Source: Brumimicrobium sp964346075
GTDB lineage: Bacteria; Bacteroidota; Bacteroidia; Flavobacteriales_D; Crocinitomicaceae
Reading direction: 5' to 3'
Length of the DNA: 36,099 nt
Assembly (NCBI GenBank): GCA_964346075.1
Contig: CAYFTH010000018.1
Coordinates: 1 to 36,099, forward strand
The position numbers and the translations under genes are program-made. Positions 1-8,030 of this stretch are shown here, one piece after another. The stretch's first letter is position 1; every line of letters begins with the position of its first letter. Below the pieces are notes generated by a model, which did no database searches, was not told where the DNA came from, and saw only the letters and a list, made by a program, of their open reading frames with translations.

Positions 1-1
1 G

Positions 2-1444
2 CTTTATACATTTCTATGGGATCAGGATAGTATTGGGATTTTTGACCATTCAAAGTTAATTTTTTTGAAAGACAGTAGTTATTTATTAAACTTAAATTAC
101 TTTGTTGAATCTAAAACCAGTGAGTATTCCAATAGTCATGGAAGCATTATTGTAAATATTAATAGTTCTGGAGAAATACTCTGGTCAAAGAAATATTTTG
201 ATACTACTAACTTTTCTGGTTGGTCAGCTATTGATTTCAAAAAAGCATCATCTGATAATACTTTATTCCATGTTATTCAGTTTAAAAGGTATCCACCTGC
301 TTCCTACGATAAGAATTGGGCTAAACATTTATTTATTCATTTAGATACGAATGGTAATATTGAAAAAATTGATTCTTTTCAAGATGGCAAGGATTGCTTT
401 GCTCTAACGGGTAACACCTACTTCGACAACGACACCATCTACCTGCAATATTTTGATTCAAAGCTTTATGGCGAAAGCGGCAATAATGATTATTTTCAGG
501 TTAAACCAGTGCTGGCAAAAATTGATCCCGAAATGAATATTATCTGGAAAAAGGAGTTGCAAGACTTCTGGGGTAATGGAATATCTTATTCTGGCAGTAT
601 GCAGCGCATTAGAAAAGTAAATGATACGGCATTTGTTGCAGCTAGAAACCACTTAGACATTTTAGAAGGCGGGATATTAAACCCTCCAATTACGAAAACA
701 GTAGAAGTTCGGTTTTATAACTTTTCTGCTAATGGAGAATACAATTGGATTCGAGATTATCATTATTATCCTCTCGACTCTTTAAATGATGCAACATACG
801 AAATCAACGACATCGAAAAGCTATCAGACGGAGGTTTTGTGTTGGGCGGGCAAGTCAGAAACCCCAAGTTTACCAGTCAGAACAAACCCGGTCAGTTTGC
901 TTATCTGCTGCGCACAAATTGTTTGGGTTTTTTATCGCCCCCCGAGGCTCAAATGAGTTACTCCAGTGCATCCAACCAGGTAACCTTCTCCAACAACAGC
1001 ATGAATGCCGGAATTTATACATGGATTTTTGGCGATGGTGATACCTTGCGCACAGGTGAAGATAGGGATACGATTACACATACTTACACGGATGAAGGTG
1101 ATTACAATGTTACCCTTATTGGCCACGGTTGTAACGGAGCTGCGGATACGGTCTCCCTGCAGGTACAAGTAGAGGAAGGTGCTTACGGTAACATCGGAGA
1201 TCATTTCTTCCACCTCTACCCCAACCCCGTTGCACAAGGAGAAGTCATCACCGTAGAGTCCGGTAGTATCGAGAATGCTTCGCTGCAATTTTATACCATG
1301 GGAGGCAAAAAAGTCAAGCACGTCGCCCTCCCCGATGCAAAAAGCATCTACTTTATCGAACACAATTTTTCTTCGGGTGGTTACCTGGTGCGTTTGATCA
1401 AAAACGGCAAATTGATAGAAGAGAAGAAAATGGTGGTACAGTGA
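2..1444 (+). CDS. T9SS-exported protein with PKD domain, 5'-truncated
   Basis: The reading frame is open from the left edge of the window, so the true start lies outside; a TTG at 65 is only the first start-like codon inside the fragment. About 480 codons are visible. The N-terminal and middle parts have repeated aromatic beta-strand segments of the type found in extracellular beta-rich Bacteroidota proteins, without a domain I can name. Near residue 320 of the fragment is a PKD-like domain with the WIFGDGDT and HTYTDEGDYNVT motifs. The last about 80 residues are a T9SS type A sorting domain: HLYPNP near its start, then FYTMGGKKV, GGYLVRLIKNGK and a basic end. Such domains direct outer-membrane translocation and surface attachment or release. 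The substrate is unknown. The gene is convergent with the photolyase operon and appears monocistronic at its 3' end. Confidence 0.85.
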   Translation, partial: LYTFLWDQDSIGIFDHSKLIFLKDSSYLLNLNYFVESKTSEYSNSHGSIIVNINSSGEILWSKKYFDTTNFSGWSAIDFKKASSDNTLFHVIQFKRYPPASYDKNWAKHLFIHLDTNGNIEKIDSFQDGKDCFALTGNTYFDNDTIYLQYFDSKLYGESGNNDYFQVKPVLAKIDPEMNIIWKKELQDFWGNGISYSGSMQRIRKVNDTAFVAARNHLDILEGGILNPPITKTVEVRFYNFSANGEYNWIRDYHYYPLDSLNDATYEINDIEKLSDGGFVLGGQVRNPKFTSQNKPGQFAYLLRTNCLGFLSPPEAQMSYSSASNQVTFSNNSMNAGIYTWIFGDGDTLRTGEDRDTITHTYTDEGDYNVTLIGHGCNGAADTVSLQVQVEEGAYGNIGDHFFHLYPNPVAQGEVITVESGSIENASLQFYTMGGKKVKHVALPDAKSIYFIEHNFSSGGYLVRLIKNGKLIEEKKMVVQ

Positions 1445-1446
1445 TG

Positions 1447-1476
1447 AAGCTATTTTCAGCTTTTTGTTGCTTTTTT
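1447..1476 (+). terminator. Weak intrinsic terminator after the T9SS gene
   Basis: Three bases after the stop codon, a 5-bp stem (aagct at 1447-1451, agctt at 1458-1462) with a 6-base loop is followed by T-rich sequence. The stem is short, so this is tentative. Confidence 0.35.
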
Positions 1477-1508
1477 GACAGGAAATCGAGACTTAAGGCA
1501 TCACTTAG

Positions 1509-1554
1509 TTCCGTAGGAACGACCAGCACAAAAAAGTGGAGTGTCAACTCCACC
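1509..1554. repeat. Short intergenic repeat unit A (two hairpins)
   Basis: The unit is a mini-hairpin ttcc-gta-ggaa, then cgaccagca, then a 7-bp perfect hairpin (gtggagt at 1536-1542, actccac at 1547-1553, loop of 4). A second diverged copy with the same plan lies at 1585. On the minus strand the larger hairpin is followed by six T, so it could also act as a terminator for the photolyase operon. Confidence 0.5.
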
Positions 1555-1584
1555 TAAAAAATAACACACGCCCTCTTTCAAGAA

Positions 1585-1634
1585 TTCCAAAGGAACAACC
1601 AGCATCGACAAGGTGGCGGATCCATCCCCACCTT
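1585..1634. repeat. Short intergenic repeat unit B (two hairpins)
   Basis: This is a diverged copy of the unit at 1509. It starts with ttcc-aaa-ggaa, continues with caaccagca, and ends in a 7-bp perfect hairpin (aaggtgg at 1610-1616, ccacctt at 1628-1634). The shared part is ttccNNNggaacNaccagca; the large stem changes sequence but keeps pairing, which suggests selection on structure. Confidence 0.5.
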
Positions 1635-1763
1635 GCACACCCTGCACGTCCTGAAAACCCTGTACGCCCGAGAAATCCCAATAGTATTTGAACGATCAGC
1701 AACTAAAAATATGCAGTAAAAAACAGAAAAAATCTCATGGTACACCGAAAGAAAATATTTCAA

Positions 1764-1960
1764 TTACTTGATTTTTTCAAAACGTAAATGACCTGTTAAA
1801 TTTTTCATATCCACAACTTTAGCCAGGATTTCAAAATGATTAGTCGCTTGCTTCCTTATCATCGCTAAAATTGATAACTGTCCATTCCTTTTTCGATAAA
1901 CTGTAATGCCCAAGACTCAATTAAACGACGTAAAGTTGAAGTTATATCTTATTTCCTCAT
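1764..1960 (-). pseudogene. Probable decayed small gene (one stop, two frameshifts)
   Basis: Read on the minus strand from an ATG at 1960, the sequence gives MRK-stop-DITSTLRRLIESWALQF and on to KGMDSYQF, then a stop. Removing one base near 1865 continues as SDDKEASD. Removing a second base near 1842 continues as NHFEILAKVVDMKNL and then TGHLRFEKIK with a stop at 1764. The composite is about 64 residues of ordinary, mixed-charge composition with no low complexity. Three different frames each supply plausible peptide in the right order. I do not recognise the family. It lies beside hairpin repeats in a gene-poor region. Chance joining of frames is possible. Confidence 0.3.
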
Positions 1961-1968
1961 TTTGAAGA

Positions 1969-2052
1969 AGTGGCTGAAGCCACTATGAAAAAAGAGCGCA
2001 ACTCCATCAGCGAGGGATGAATTCCTCGCCCATGGCAGCGCTACAAACCGTA
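1969..2052. repeat. REP-like hairpin cluster
   Basis: A perfect 7-bp inverted repeat with a 2-base centre (agtggct-ga-agccact, 1969-1984) is followed 25 bases later by a second inverted repeat (gcgagg at 2010-2015, cctcgc at 2024-2029, 8-base loop). The arrangement resembles REP-type intergenic elements seen in Bacteroidota genomes. Copy number cannot be judged from this window. Confidence 0.35.
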
Positions 2053-2267
2053 CAGATATATTGCAACCAGCCGTTCGATTGGAAAAAAATTGGAAAACAA
2101 ACGGATGAGCATTTAATAAATTCGAATTAATGGCAGTCAACATAACTATAGCGGGGATCAAGCACATAATAAACTCCATAAACCTTACTCAGGCATTTAT
2201 TTTGTTTTCATTTTTTGTCCCACTTTTCAAATGCGCTTTCGACAAAAAACCATCAACAGCTCATCCA

Positions 2268-3749
2268 TCACACAGGGCGTTCTTCAAATTCCTCCAAAAA
2301 AACATTAGCTGTATGCAGCGTTTCGTTTAGTTTTTGTTCGCTCATTCTGTTCAAATGGCTCACCATCATTTTGGTTCGATAATTGGATTCAAAAAATGCT
2401 TTATTGCGATACATAAAGCGCCAATACAAAGCGTCCCATATCTCAGCTGCCGATTTATCCATTTTCGCTCCCATTTTTTTTAGGTAATTAGAACTGCTCA
2501 CGTAAGGCTTAGTCGACATCAATCCACCGTCCGCAAATTGACTCATTCCATAGACATTGGGAACCATCACCCAGTCGTAGGCGTCAATATAAAAAGTCAT
2601 GAAATAATTATACACTTCGTCTGGGTGCAATTCTGCCAGGAGCATGAAGTTACCCAGGATCATCAGTCGTTCGATGTGATGAGCATAAGCATATTTTTCT
2701 GCTTTTTGATGAACCTGCTTCAACAGTGGTATGCGCTGCAGCTGTTTAGGGCTCATTTTTCTATTGTTATTCCAGTAATTGGATGTTCTTTCTTTGCTTC
2801 CATGACGTATGTATATGGCACGGATAAACTCGCGCCATCCAATAACCTGACGGATGAATCCTTCAAGACTCGAATATTCAACTTCTCGTTCGCGGTGGGT
2901 ATCAAGTGCTTTTTCGACAACAAAATCAGGAGTGAGCAAGCCGTTATTCAGTGATGAAGAAATCAAACTATGATTGAGGAATGGTTGGTTTTCGGATAAT
3001 GCATCCTGATATGGACCGTAATTATCAAATCTAAAATCTAGAAAATTTTCAAGACTTGCCCTTGCCTCTTCAAATGTCACAGGATAAATAAATTCTTCAA
3101 CTGACCCCGGATGATCTGGAAATTCGCTTTCTACATATTCTATTGCACGGTTCACATACTGATTGGACTGTGGAATGTAAGGTTGAGGCGCCTGGTAGTT
3201 TTTAGGTATTTTTTTGCGATTATCGGCATCAAAACTCCACTTTCCGTGTAACGGTTTTCCTTCTTCCACCAGGATATCTAATCGTTTTCGTTGATGCCGA
3301 TAATAATCTGCCATACGATAATAATCTTTCGATTTACCCAATGCTTTCTCATTGTCTTCATAATTATTTAAAAACATAGGAGTCTCGTGCTCAACCATTT
3401 CGAGTTCGAGTTTTCTGGACCATTTTCGTATGCGTTTACTCAAATAATCATCTACAGGATTGCAAAAATGAATCTTTTTCACTTGTTCGTCGCTCAAATC
3501 TCTCTTAAAAAAGGCCTCCAAATCTTCGTAGTCGGCATAATCAATGTAAGTTACTCGAAAGTCTTGATTTGCAAGGAAATCCGCATAAAATTTCATTGAG
3601 GCGCGATGCAATACCAGCTTTTGTTTGTGAAAAGGCTGATAATTGAAAAATAAATCATCTTCCAGCAAAAATACACGCCGGTGCTTATTCAGGCATGGAT
3701 TGTGCTCAAACAGTTGATGTGGAAAAACAATACTAACTTCTTCTGTCAT
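2268..3749 (-). CDS. FeS-BCP-type (PhrB-like) photolyase/cryptochrome lacking the Fe-S cysteines
   Basis: This 493-residue protein belongs to the 'deoxyribodipyrimidine photolyase-related' lineage. Characterised members repair (6-4) photoproducts using FAD, a lumazine antenna and a [4Fe-4S] cluster. Lineage motifs are present: HQLFEHNP near the N-terminus, YAHHIERLMILGN at about 354-366, DAYDWVMVPNVYGMSQFADG at about 389-408, then MSTKPYVSSSNY. Family members normally bind the cluster with four C-terminal Cys. Here the protein has only Cys19 and Cys96, and the cluster loop (about 426-438) is shortened and reads KMGAKMDKSAAEI. The AHHIERLM segment used in (6-4) repair is kept. It is the third gene of the photolyase operon, 7 bases after the Cry-DASH stop. 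It is probably an active flavoprotein without the cluster, but repair activity is inferred. Confidence 0.85.
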   Translation of the reverse strand: MTEEVSIVFPHQLFEHNPCLNKHRRVFLLEDDLFFNYQPFHKQKLVLHRASMKFYADFLANQDFRVTYIDYADYEDLEAFFKRDLSDEQVKKIHFCNPVDDYLSKRIRKWSRKLELEMVEHETPMFLNNYEDNEKALGKSKDYYRMADYYRHQRKRLDILVEEGKPLHGKWSFDADNRKKIPKNYQAPQPYIPQSNQYVNRAIEYVESEFPDHPGSVEEFIYPVTFEEARASLENFLDFRFDNYGPYQDALSENQPFLNHSLISSSLNNGLLTPDFVVEKALDTHREREVEYSSLEGFIRQVIGWREFIRAIYIRHGSKERTSNYWNNNRKMSPKQLQRIPLLKQVHQKAEKYAYAHHIERLMILGNFMLLAELHPDEVYNYFMTFYIDAYDWVMVPNVYGMSQFADGGLMSTKPYVSSSNYLKKMGAKMDKSAAEIWDALYWRFMYRNKAFFESNYRTKMMVSHLNRMSEQKLNETLHTANVFLEEFEERPV

Positions 3750-3756
3750 AACTTTA

Positions 3757-5022
3757 CTATTTTAACCATGTTTCGCGGAATTTGTGATCTCCGTCGTAAC
3801 GATCTGCCTGAGAGCGGCAATTAAAATGACTTCCTCCTTTAGGGTTGAACGAAACACCTGTAACATACTGCCAATTTCCATGGTTTGAGTAAACGTCATA
3901 ATCGAGCAAGTGATGTTCGAACCAGGCAGCTCCTTTCCGCCAATCTTGAGATTGATCGTGGACGAGATAGCTAGCTGCATTTTGCCGCCCGCGATTAGAC
4001 ATAAAGCCAGATTCAGCTAGTTCTACCATATTGGCGTTCACAAAATCATTTAACGTGTTACCATTAACCCATTCATCAAAAGCAATTTTGCTTTCATGAC
4101 ATTCCCAGCTACTCTTCTGTACACCATTTTTAGCAAAAAAATCATCTTTATAAGATTTCGCTGCATGTCGAAAAAAGTCACGCCAAAGCAGTTCAAAAAA
4201 GATCCAATAGGTTGATTTGTTTGATCCTTCTCTCTCTTCGTATTTTTTAAGCTCCTTCATAATCATCATTGGACTTAAAGCTCCAACAGCTAGCCAAAAG
4301 CTGAATTTTGTCGAATAATCTTTACCAATCAATCCATTACGGGTCTGTTTATAACTACTCGCTTTTTTCGATTCAAAAAGGTAATAGATTAAACGATCTA
4401 TCCCCGAACTACTACCTCCCGGAAAAGGAAGTGCTGATTTTTTGTTGATGTGTCGACCACTCGTTTTCAATTGGGGTTCAACGCTTGTTTTACTGCCTTG
4501 TAATGGTTCAAACAACTTATATTCTTGATTTTTGAGTGCTTTTTCTGCTTTTTTACGAAAACGGGAGAACGATGATGGAAAACCTTCCGTCCAGGAACAA
4601 AATTGCGGATGTATTAAAAAGTTCCCGTCGTAATGAAAGACGTCATCTTGTTCAAGTTGACCTAAAACATCCTGCTGAGCATTTCGTTCGTCCGTAGCGT
4701 ATTCATTCATAAAACTCAAAGACGCGTTTCTTTTTTGAACTTCAAAAGGGACGATCACGCCCGGATCACCGAATTTCACAATCAAAGGGATACCACATGC
4801 TGCTAGTTCCTCCTCGAGGTCAACAAGGTGTTCACGCAAAACTTGTAAGCGTTCCAGAGACATATTTCTAAATCCCCATTCATTGTATGCAGTTCTTTTT
4901 TCATCAATAATGTAAAGAGCAATTAGCTGATCTACCTTATCGGTAATTTGTGTAAAAGGCTGATCTATGGTGCGCAGATCATTTCCAAACCAATGAATAT
5001 GTACTTTCCTATTTGTTGACAT
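3757..5022 (-). CDS. Cryptochrome DASH (Cry-DASH)
   Basis: This 421-residue member of the photolyase/cryptochrome family has the N-terminal antenna fold (HIHWFGNDLR at 8-17), the FPSSFSRFRKKAEK linker, and the C-terminal FAD domain with DYDVYSNHGNWQYVTGVSF (about 373-392). It keeps the FAD-pocket Asn-Trp-Gln-Tyr segment and the DASH hallmark FNPKGGSHFN. Cry-DASH proteins bind FAD plus a folate antenna, repair CPDs in single-stranded or looped DNA, and some act in light signalling. An ATG 46 codons upstream also opens the frame, but it would run deep into the preceding gene and lacks family similarity. The start at 5022 gives the usual N-terminus. It overlaps the end of the upstream cryptochrome by 14 bases, indicating translational coupling. 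Confidence 0.9.
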   Translation of the reverse strand: MSTNRKVHIHWFGNDLRTIDQPFTQITDKVDQLIALYIIDEKRTAYNEWGFRNMSLERLQVLREHLVDLEEELAACGIPLIVKFGDPGVIVPFEVQKRNASLSFMNEYATDERNAQQDVLGQLEQDDVFHYDGNFLIHPQFCSWTEGFPSSFSRFRKKAEKALKNQEYKLFEPLQGSKTSVEPQLKTSGRHINKKSALPFPGGSSSGIDRLIYYLFESKKASSYKQTRNGLIGKDYSTKFSFWLAVGALSPMMIMKELKKYEEREGSNKSTYWIFFELLWRDFFRHAAKSYKDDFFAKNGVQKSSWECHESKIAFDEWVNGNTLNDFVNANMVELAESGFMSNRGRQNAASYLVHDQSQDWRKGAAWFEHHLLDYDVYSNHGNWQYVTGVSFNPKGGSHFNCRSQADRYDGDHKFRETWLK

Positions 5023-6451
5023 GTACGTTACTGATTTTATGAGCAAAATGACGAGCACTTTTGGACTTTTTGACTTTATGTAATGTATCGCGTGCGAAGC
5101 GACCTGCTTCTTCAATATCGCAAATCGGTTCGGGGTAAGCCGCTCCGAGTTTAAAATCATACATAATTTCTTCCATGGCTGTTAATGACCAAGGTTCTAT
5201 AGCGTGATGAGCAGCTAGTCCGTCGAGCTCGGGAACCCACTTCTTAATAAACTTTGCTTCAGCATCATGCTCTATAGCTTGTTTTGTTGGATTATAAGTT
5301 CTCAAGGTATGATAACCTACTGTTCCGGCTTGCATTTGGATTTGGGCAAAATGTATTCCTGGTTCAAAATCAAGAAATTGTTGCGACAAATGATCTGCAG
5401 CAGGCTGCCACGGTTGCATGAGATGGTGAGTCCAGAAAGATACCAGCATGGCACGCATCCGAAAATTAATGTAACCAGTGGCATTGAGGCAACGCATGCA
5501 AGCGTCTACTAAAGGTATTCCCGTTTTACCTTGCTTCCATTTTTTTAAATATTTTTGGTTCAATTCATTTCTTATTTGGTTAAAAGCAGGGTTTTGGTTC
5601 TCAAACTCCATTTCAGATTCACTTTCCAGCTTTTGTATAAAATGGCAATGCCAATGAAGCCTGGATTTAAAATTCGCTAGGTTACGCTTGTAGCGCATCT
5701 CTTTCATCCGTTCTATTGTCGCTTGCACAACTTCACGAATAGAAAGTGCTCCCCAGGATAGATAGGGAGATATTCGACTGCAAGAAGACCGACTTTGCGC
5801 TGGTTTTGAAATATGACGGCTGTAATTCGTATTGCGATGTTTCATGAATGATTGCAAGTAGGCAAGACCTTTACTTCTACCACCAACTTGCATATTCTCA
5901 TTTTCTCTGCGGGGTTCTAAACGTTGTGGAAATTGCTCAATAATGTTACAAGCTAATGGAATACCATTTAATTCAGCTAAATGAATGGGTTGAATTGGAG
6001 CATACATAAAACGGTCCCAGCAATTCGACCAATCTTTTCGATTTGTTCTACCACGCTGTACCGCTTGTTGTTGAAATTCTAACCAGTCAATTTCATGCAT
6101 TCCACACCACTTCTTCACTGATTTATCGCGTTCGTAAGTTACAGCAATACCAGTTTCCATGTGCGATAGCAAACGAAAAGCACCATGTTCTTCACGAATT
6201 TTCTCTAAAATCGATGTAACACTACCTTCCAGGATATAGAATGGTACATTATATTCATCAAATTTTGTGCGCAGTTCCTGGGCACATTCCAGCATAAACT
6301 TCCAGTGACGGTTGCTATAATGAATCGACTGCAGTAACTCAGGTTCGATACTAAAGAAACAAATGGTAGGCATGCCCGATTTTATTGCTTCGAACAACGG
6401 TTGATGATCTTCCCATCGCAAATCTCTTTTGAACCAAACTACGTTAATCAT
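5009..6451 (-). CDS. Photolyase/cryptochrome-like FAD-binding protein, divergent lineage
   Basis: This 480-residue protein opens with the photolyase antenna domain (NVVWFKRDLRWEDH at 3-16) and contains the FAD-domain segments SPYLSWGALSIREVV (about 228-242) and GKTGIPLVDACMRCL (about 308-322). In class I photolyases the next FAD-contact segment contains an Asn that faces FAD N5 and a Trp of the electron-transfer chain (NNGGWQW). Here that position reads FEPGIHFAQIQMQAG (about 362-376), with neither. It ends in a basic tail. Related proteins are widespread in Bacteroidota and gammaproteobacteria as 'FAD-binding domain-containing' proteins; I know of no firm function. It is the first gene of the three-gene operon, downstream of the lpd terminator. 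Confidence 0.85.
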   Translation of the reverse strand: MINVVWFKRDLRWEDHQPLFEAIKSGMPTICFFSIEPELLQSIHYSNRHWKFMLECAQELRTKFDEYNVPFYILEGSVTSILEKIREEHGAFRLLSHMETGIAVTYERDKSVKKWCGMHEIDWLEFQQQAVQRGRTNRKDWSNCWDRFMYAPIQPIHLAELNGIPLACNIIEQFPQRLEPRRENENMQVGGRSKGLAYLQSFMKHRNTNYSRHISKPAQSRSSCSRISPYLSWGALSIREVVQATIERMKEMRYKRNLANFKSRLHWHCHFIQKLESESEMEFENQNPAFNQIRNELNQKYLKKWKQGKTGIPLVDACMRCLNATGYINFRMRAMLVSFWTHHLMQPWQPAADHLSQQFLDFEPGIHFAQIQMQAGTVGYHTLRTYNPTKQAIEHDAEAKFIKKWVPELDGLAAHHAIEPWSLTAMEEIMYDFKLGAAYPEPICDIEEAGRFARDTLHKVKKSKSARHFAHKISNVHVNK

Positions 6452-6526
6452 GTATATTACTAAACAGATGATTGAACATATTGTGCAATGATGTTATTGA
6501 TTTTACTGGTTTTGTAATTTCAGGTA

Positions 6527-6557
6527 CGAAAAAACCCCGTAGCATAGCCACGGGGTT
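6527..6557 (-). terminator. Intrinsic terminator after lpdA
   Basis: A perfect 8-bp stem (aaccccgt at 6533-6540, acggggtt at 6550-6557) with a 9-base loop is followed on the minus strand by six T. It lies 25 bases after the lpdA stop and separates it from the cryptochrome operon. Confidence 0.9.
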
Positions 6558-6581
6558 AGTTAAAGTTACTTGATCCGTTTT

Positions 6582-7985
6582 TTAAACATGTATTGAACGA
6601 TCATCCGTGGCAGCCATTGCTGCTTCTCTCACCGCTTCAGAATACGTTGGATGCGGGTGCGACATGCGCACAATGTCTTCAGCTGAGGCACGATATTCCA
6701 TAGCGACTACGCCTTCCATGATTAAATCGGCCACGCGTGCTCCAATCATGTGAACTCCGAGAATTTCATCTGTTTCTTTATCGGCAATGATTTTAACAAG
6801 TCCCTGAACGTCTGTAGATGCACGAGCTCTCCCTAAAGCTTTCATTGGAAAGGAACCGATTTTAATATCGACACCTTCTTCTTTCAGTTCTTGCTCCGTT
6901 TTACCTACTGCAGCAACCTCTGGCCACGTGTAAACAACGCCAGGGATTAAATTGTAATCGATGTGCGGTAATTCACCAGCCATCTTTTCGGCAACGAACG
7001 CACCTTCATCCTCGGCCTTGTGTGCCAACATAGCTCCGCGAATAACGTCACCGATCGCATAAATAGTATCGACGGACGTTTGTAAATTTTCATTGACTTC
7101 AAGCTTTCCTTGATCATTGGTTGAAAGTCCTACATTTTCAAGACCCAGACCTTCTGTGTACGCCTTACGACCTACAGCTACCAGGCAATAGTCTGCTTCA
7201 AAAGATACTTCTTCATCTTTTTTATTTAAAGCCGTCACTTTTACACCTTTACCTGTATTTTCAACATTCTGAACCTTGTGCTCCATGTTGAACTTCATTT
7301 TAATCTTCTTCAACACTTTGGTCAGTTCTTTCCCCATCGTTTTATCCATCGTTGGAATAATCGACTTAGCGAATTCAATGACTTCCACTTGCGTACCGAG
7401 GCGGGCATATACCGACCCCATCTCTAGTCCGATCGCACCGCCACCAATAACGATCATCTTTTTGGGTATATCTTTTAATTCAAGCGCTTCAGTTGAAGTA
7501 ATTATGCGTTTTTTATCCGGCTCCATTCCTGGAAAATAATTCGGCTTAGAACCAGTGGCAATAATCACTTTATCCGTTTTTAATTCGCTTTCTTCCCCTT
7601 CACTATCAGTAACTTTTATCGTGTTTTTATCGACAAAAGACCCCATACCATGATGGACATCAATTTTATTTTTATCCATCAGAAATTTAACACCCTGACA
7701 GGTTTGATCCACAACTTTATTCTTCCGCTCAATCATCTGTTTAAAATCAACTTTAAGATCTTTTAAGTTAATTCCATGATCCTTAAATGACTTCTCAGCA
7801 TTATGAAAATGTTCAGAAGAGTCGAGCAGTGCTTTAGAGGGTATACATCCTACATTCAGGCATGTACCTCCCAGGGTATCATATTTTTCAATGATAGCCG
7901 TCTTCATCCCGAGTTGAGCGCAGCGGATTGCTGCGACGTATCCTCCAGGTCCAGACCCTATAATGGTCACATCATACTTACTCAT
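6582..7985 (-). CDS. lpdA: Dihydrolipoyl dehydrogenase (E3)
   Basis: This 467-residue flavoenzyme reoxidises dihydrolipoamide on 2-oxoacid dehydrogenase complexes and the glycine cleavage system, producing NADH. Visible features are the FAD motif IIGSGPGGYVAA (8-19), the redox-active disulfide GGTCLNVGCIPSKALL with Cys42 and Cys47, a second nucleotide motif IVIGGGAIGLEMGSVYARLG, the YAIGDVIRG FAD segment, and the C-terminal HPHPTYSEA with the catalytic His-Glu pair. Length and motifs are normal. The start gives the expected N-terminus directly before the FAD motif. It follows the DUF3467 gene by 45 bases and is closed by a strong terminator. The partner E1/E2 genes are not in the window. Confidence 0.97.
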   Translation of the reverse strand: MSKYDVTIIGSGPGGYVAAIRCAQLGMKTAIIEKYDTLGGTCLNVGCIPSKALLDSSEHFHNAEKSFKDHGINLKDLKVDFKQMIERKNKVVDQTCQGVKFLMDKNKIDVHHGMGSFVDKNTIKVTDSEGEESELKTDKVIIATGSKPNYFPGMEPDKKRIITSTEALELKDIPKKMIVIGGGAIGLEMGSVYARLGTQVEVIEFAKSIIPTMDKTMGKELTKVLKKIKMKFNMEHKVQNVENTGKGVKVTALNKKDEEVSFEADYCLVAVGRKAYTEGLGLENVGLSTNDQGKLEVNENLQTSVDTIYAIGDVIRGAMLAHKAEDEGAFVAEKMAGELPHIDYNLIPGVVYTWPEVAAVGKTEQELKEEGVDIKIGSFPMKALGRARASTDVQGLVKIIADKETDEILGVHMIGARVADLIMEGVVAMEYRASAEDIVRMSHPHPTYSEAVREAAMAATDDRSIHV

Positions 7986-8030
7986 GTTTTCTTATTTTTT
8001 AATAGGTACGAACAATTATTAATCAAATAG

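Larger units (their letters stand above)
1445..2267. other. Gene-poor convergent intergenic region (823 bases)
   Basis: This lies between two convergent transcription units. I find no intact coding sequence. It holds two short diverged repeat units (1509-1554 and 1585-1634), a probable decayed small gene (1764-1960), and a cluster of small hairpins (1969-2052). The rest (about 1635-1763 and 2060-2267) shows no structure I can interpret. Confidence 0.6.

Noticed and set aside
1561..1680. Possible small RNA or CRISPR-like repeats in the left gap
   Set aside because: Only two diverged units at irregular spacing and no array; treated as interspersed structured repeats.
5023..5160. In-frame 46-codon N-terminal extension of the Cry-DASH gene
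   Set aside because: It would overlap the upstream cryptochrome by about 150 bases and has no similarity to the antenna domain; the ATG at 5022 gives the usual N-terminus.
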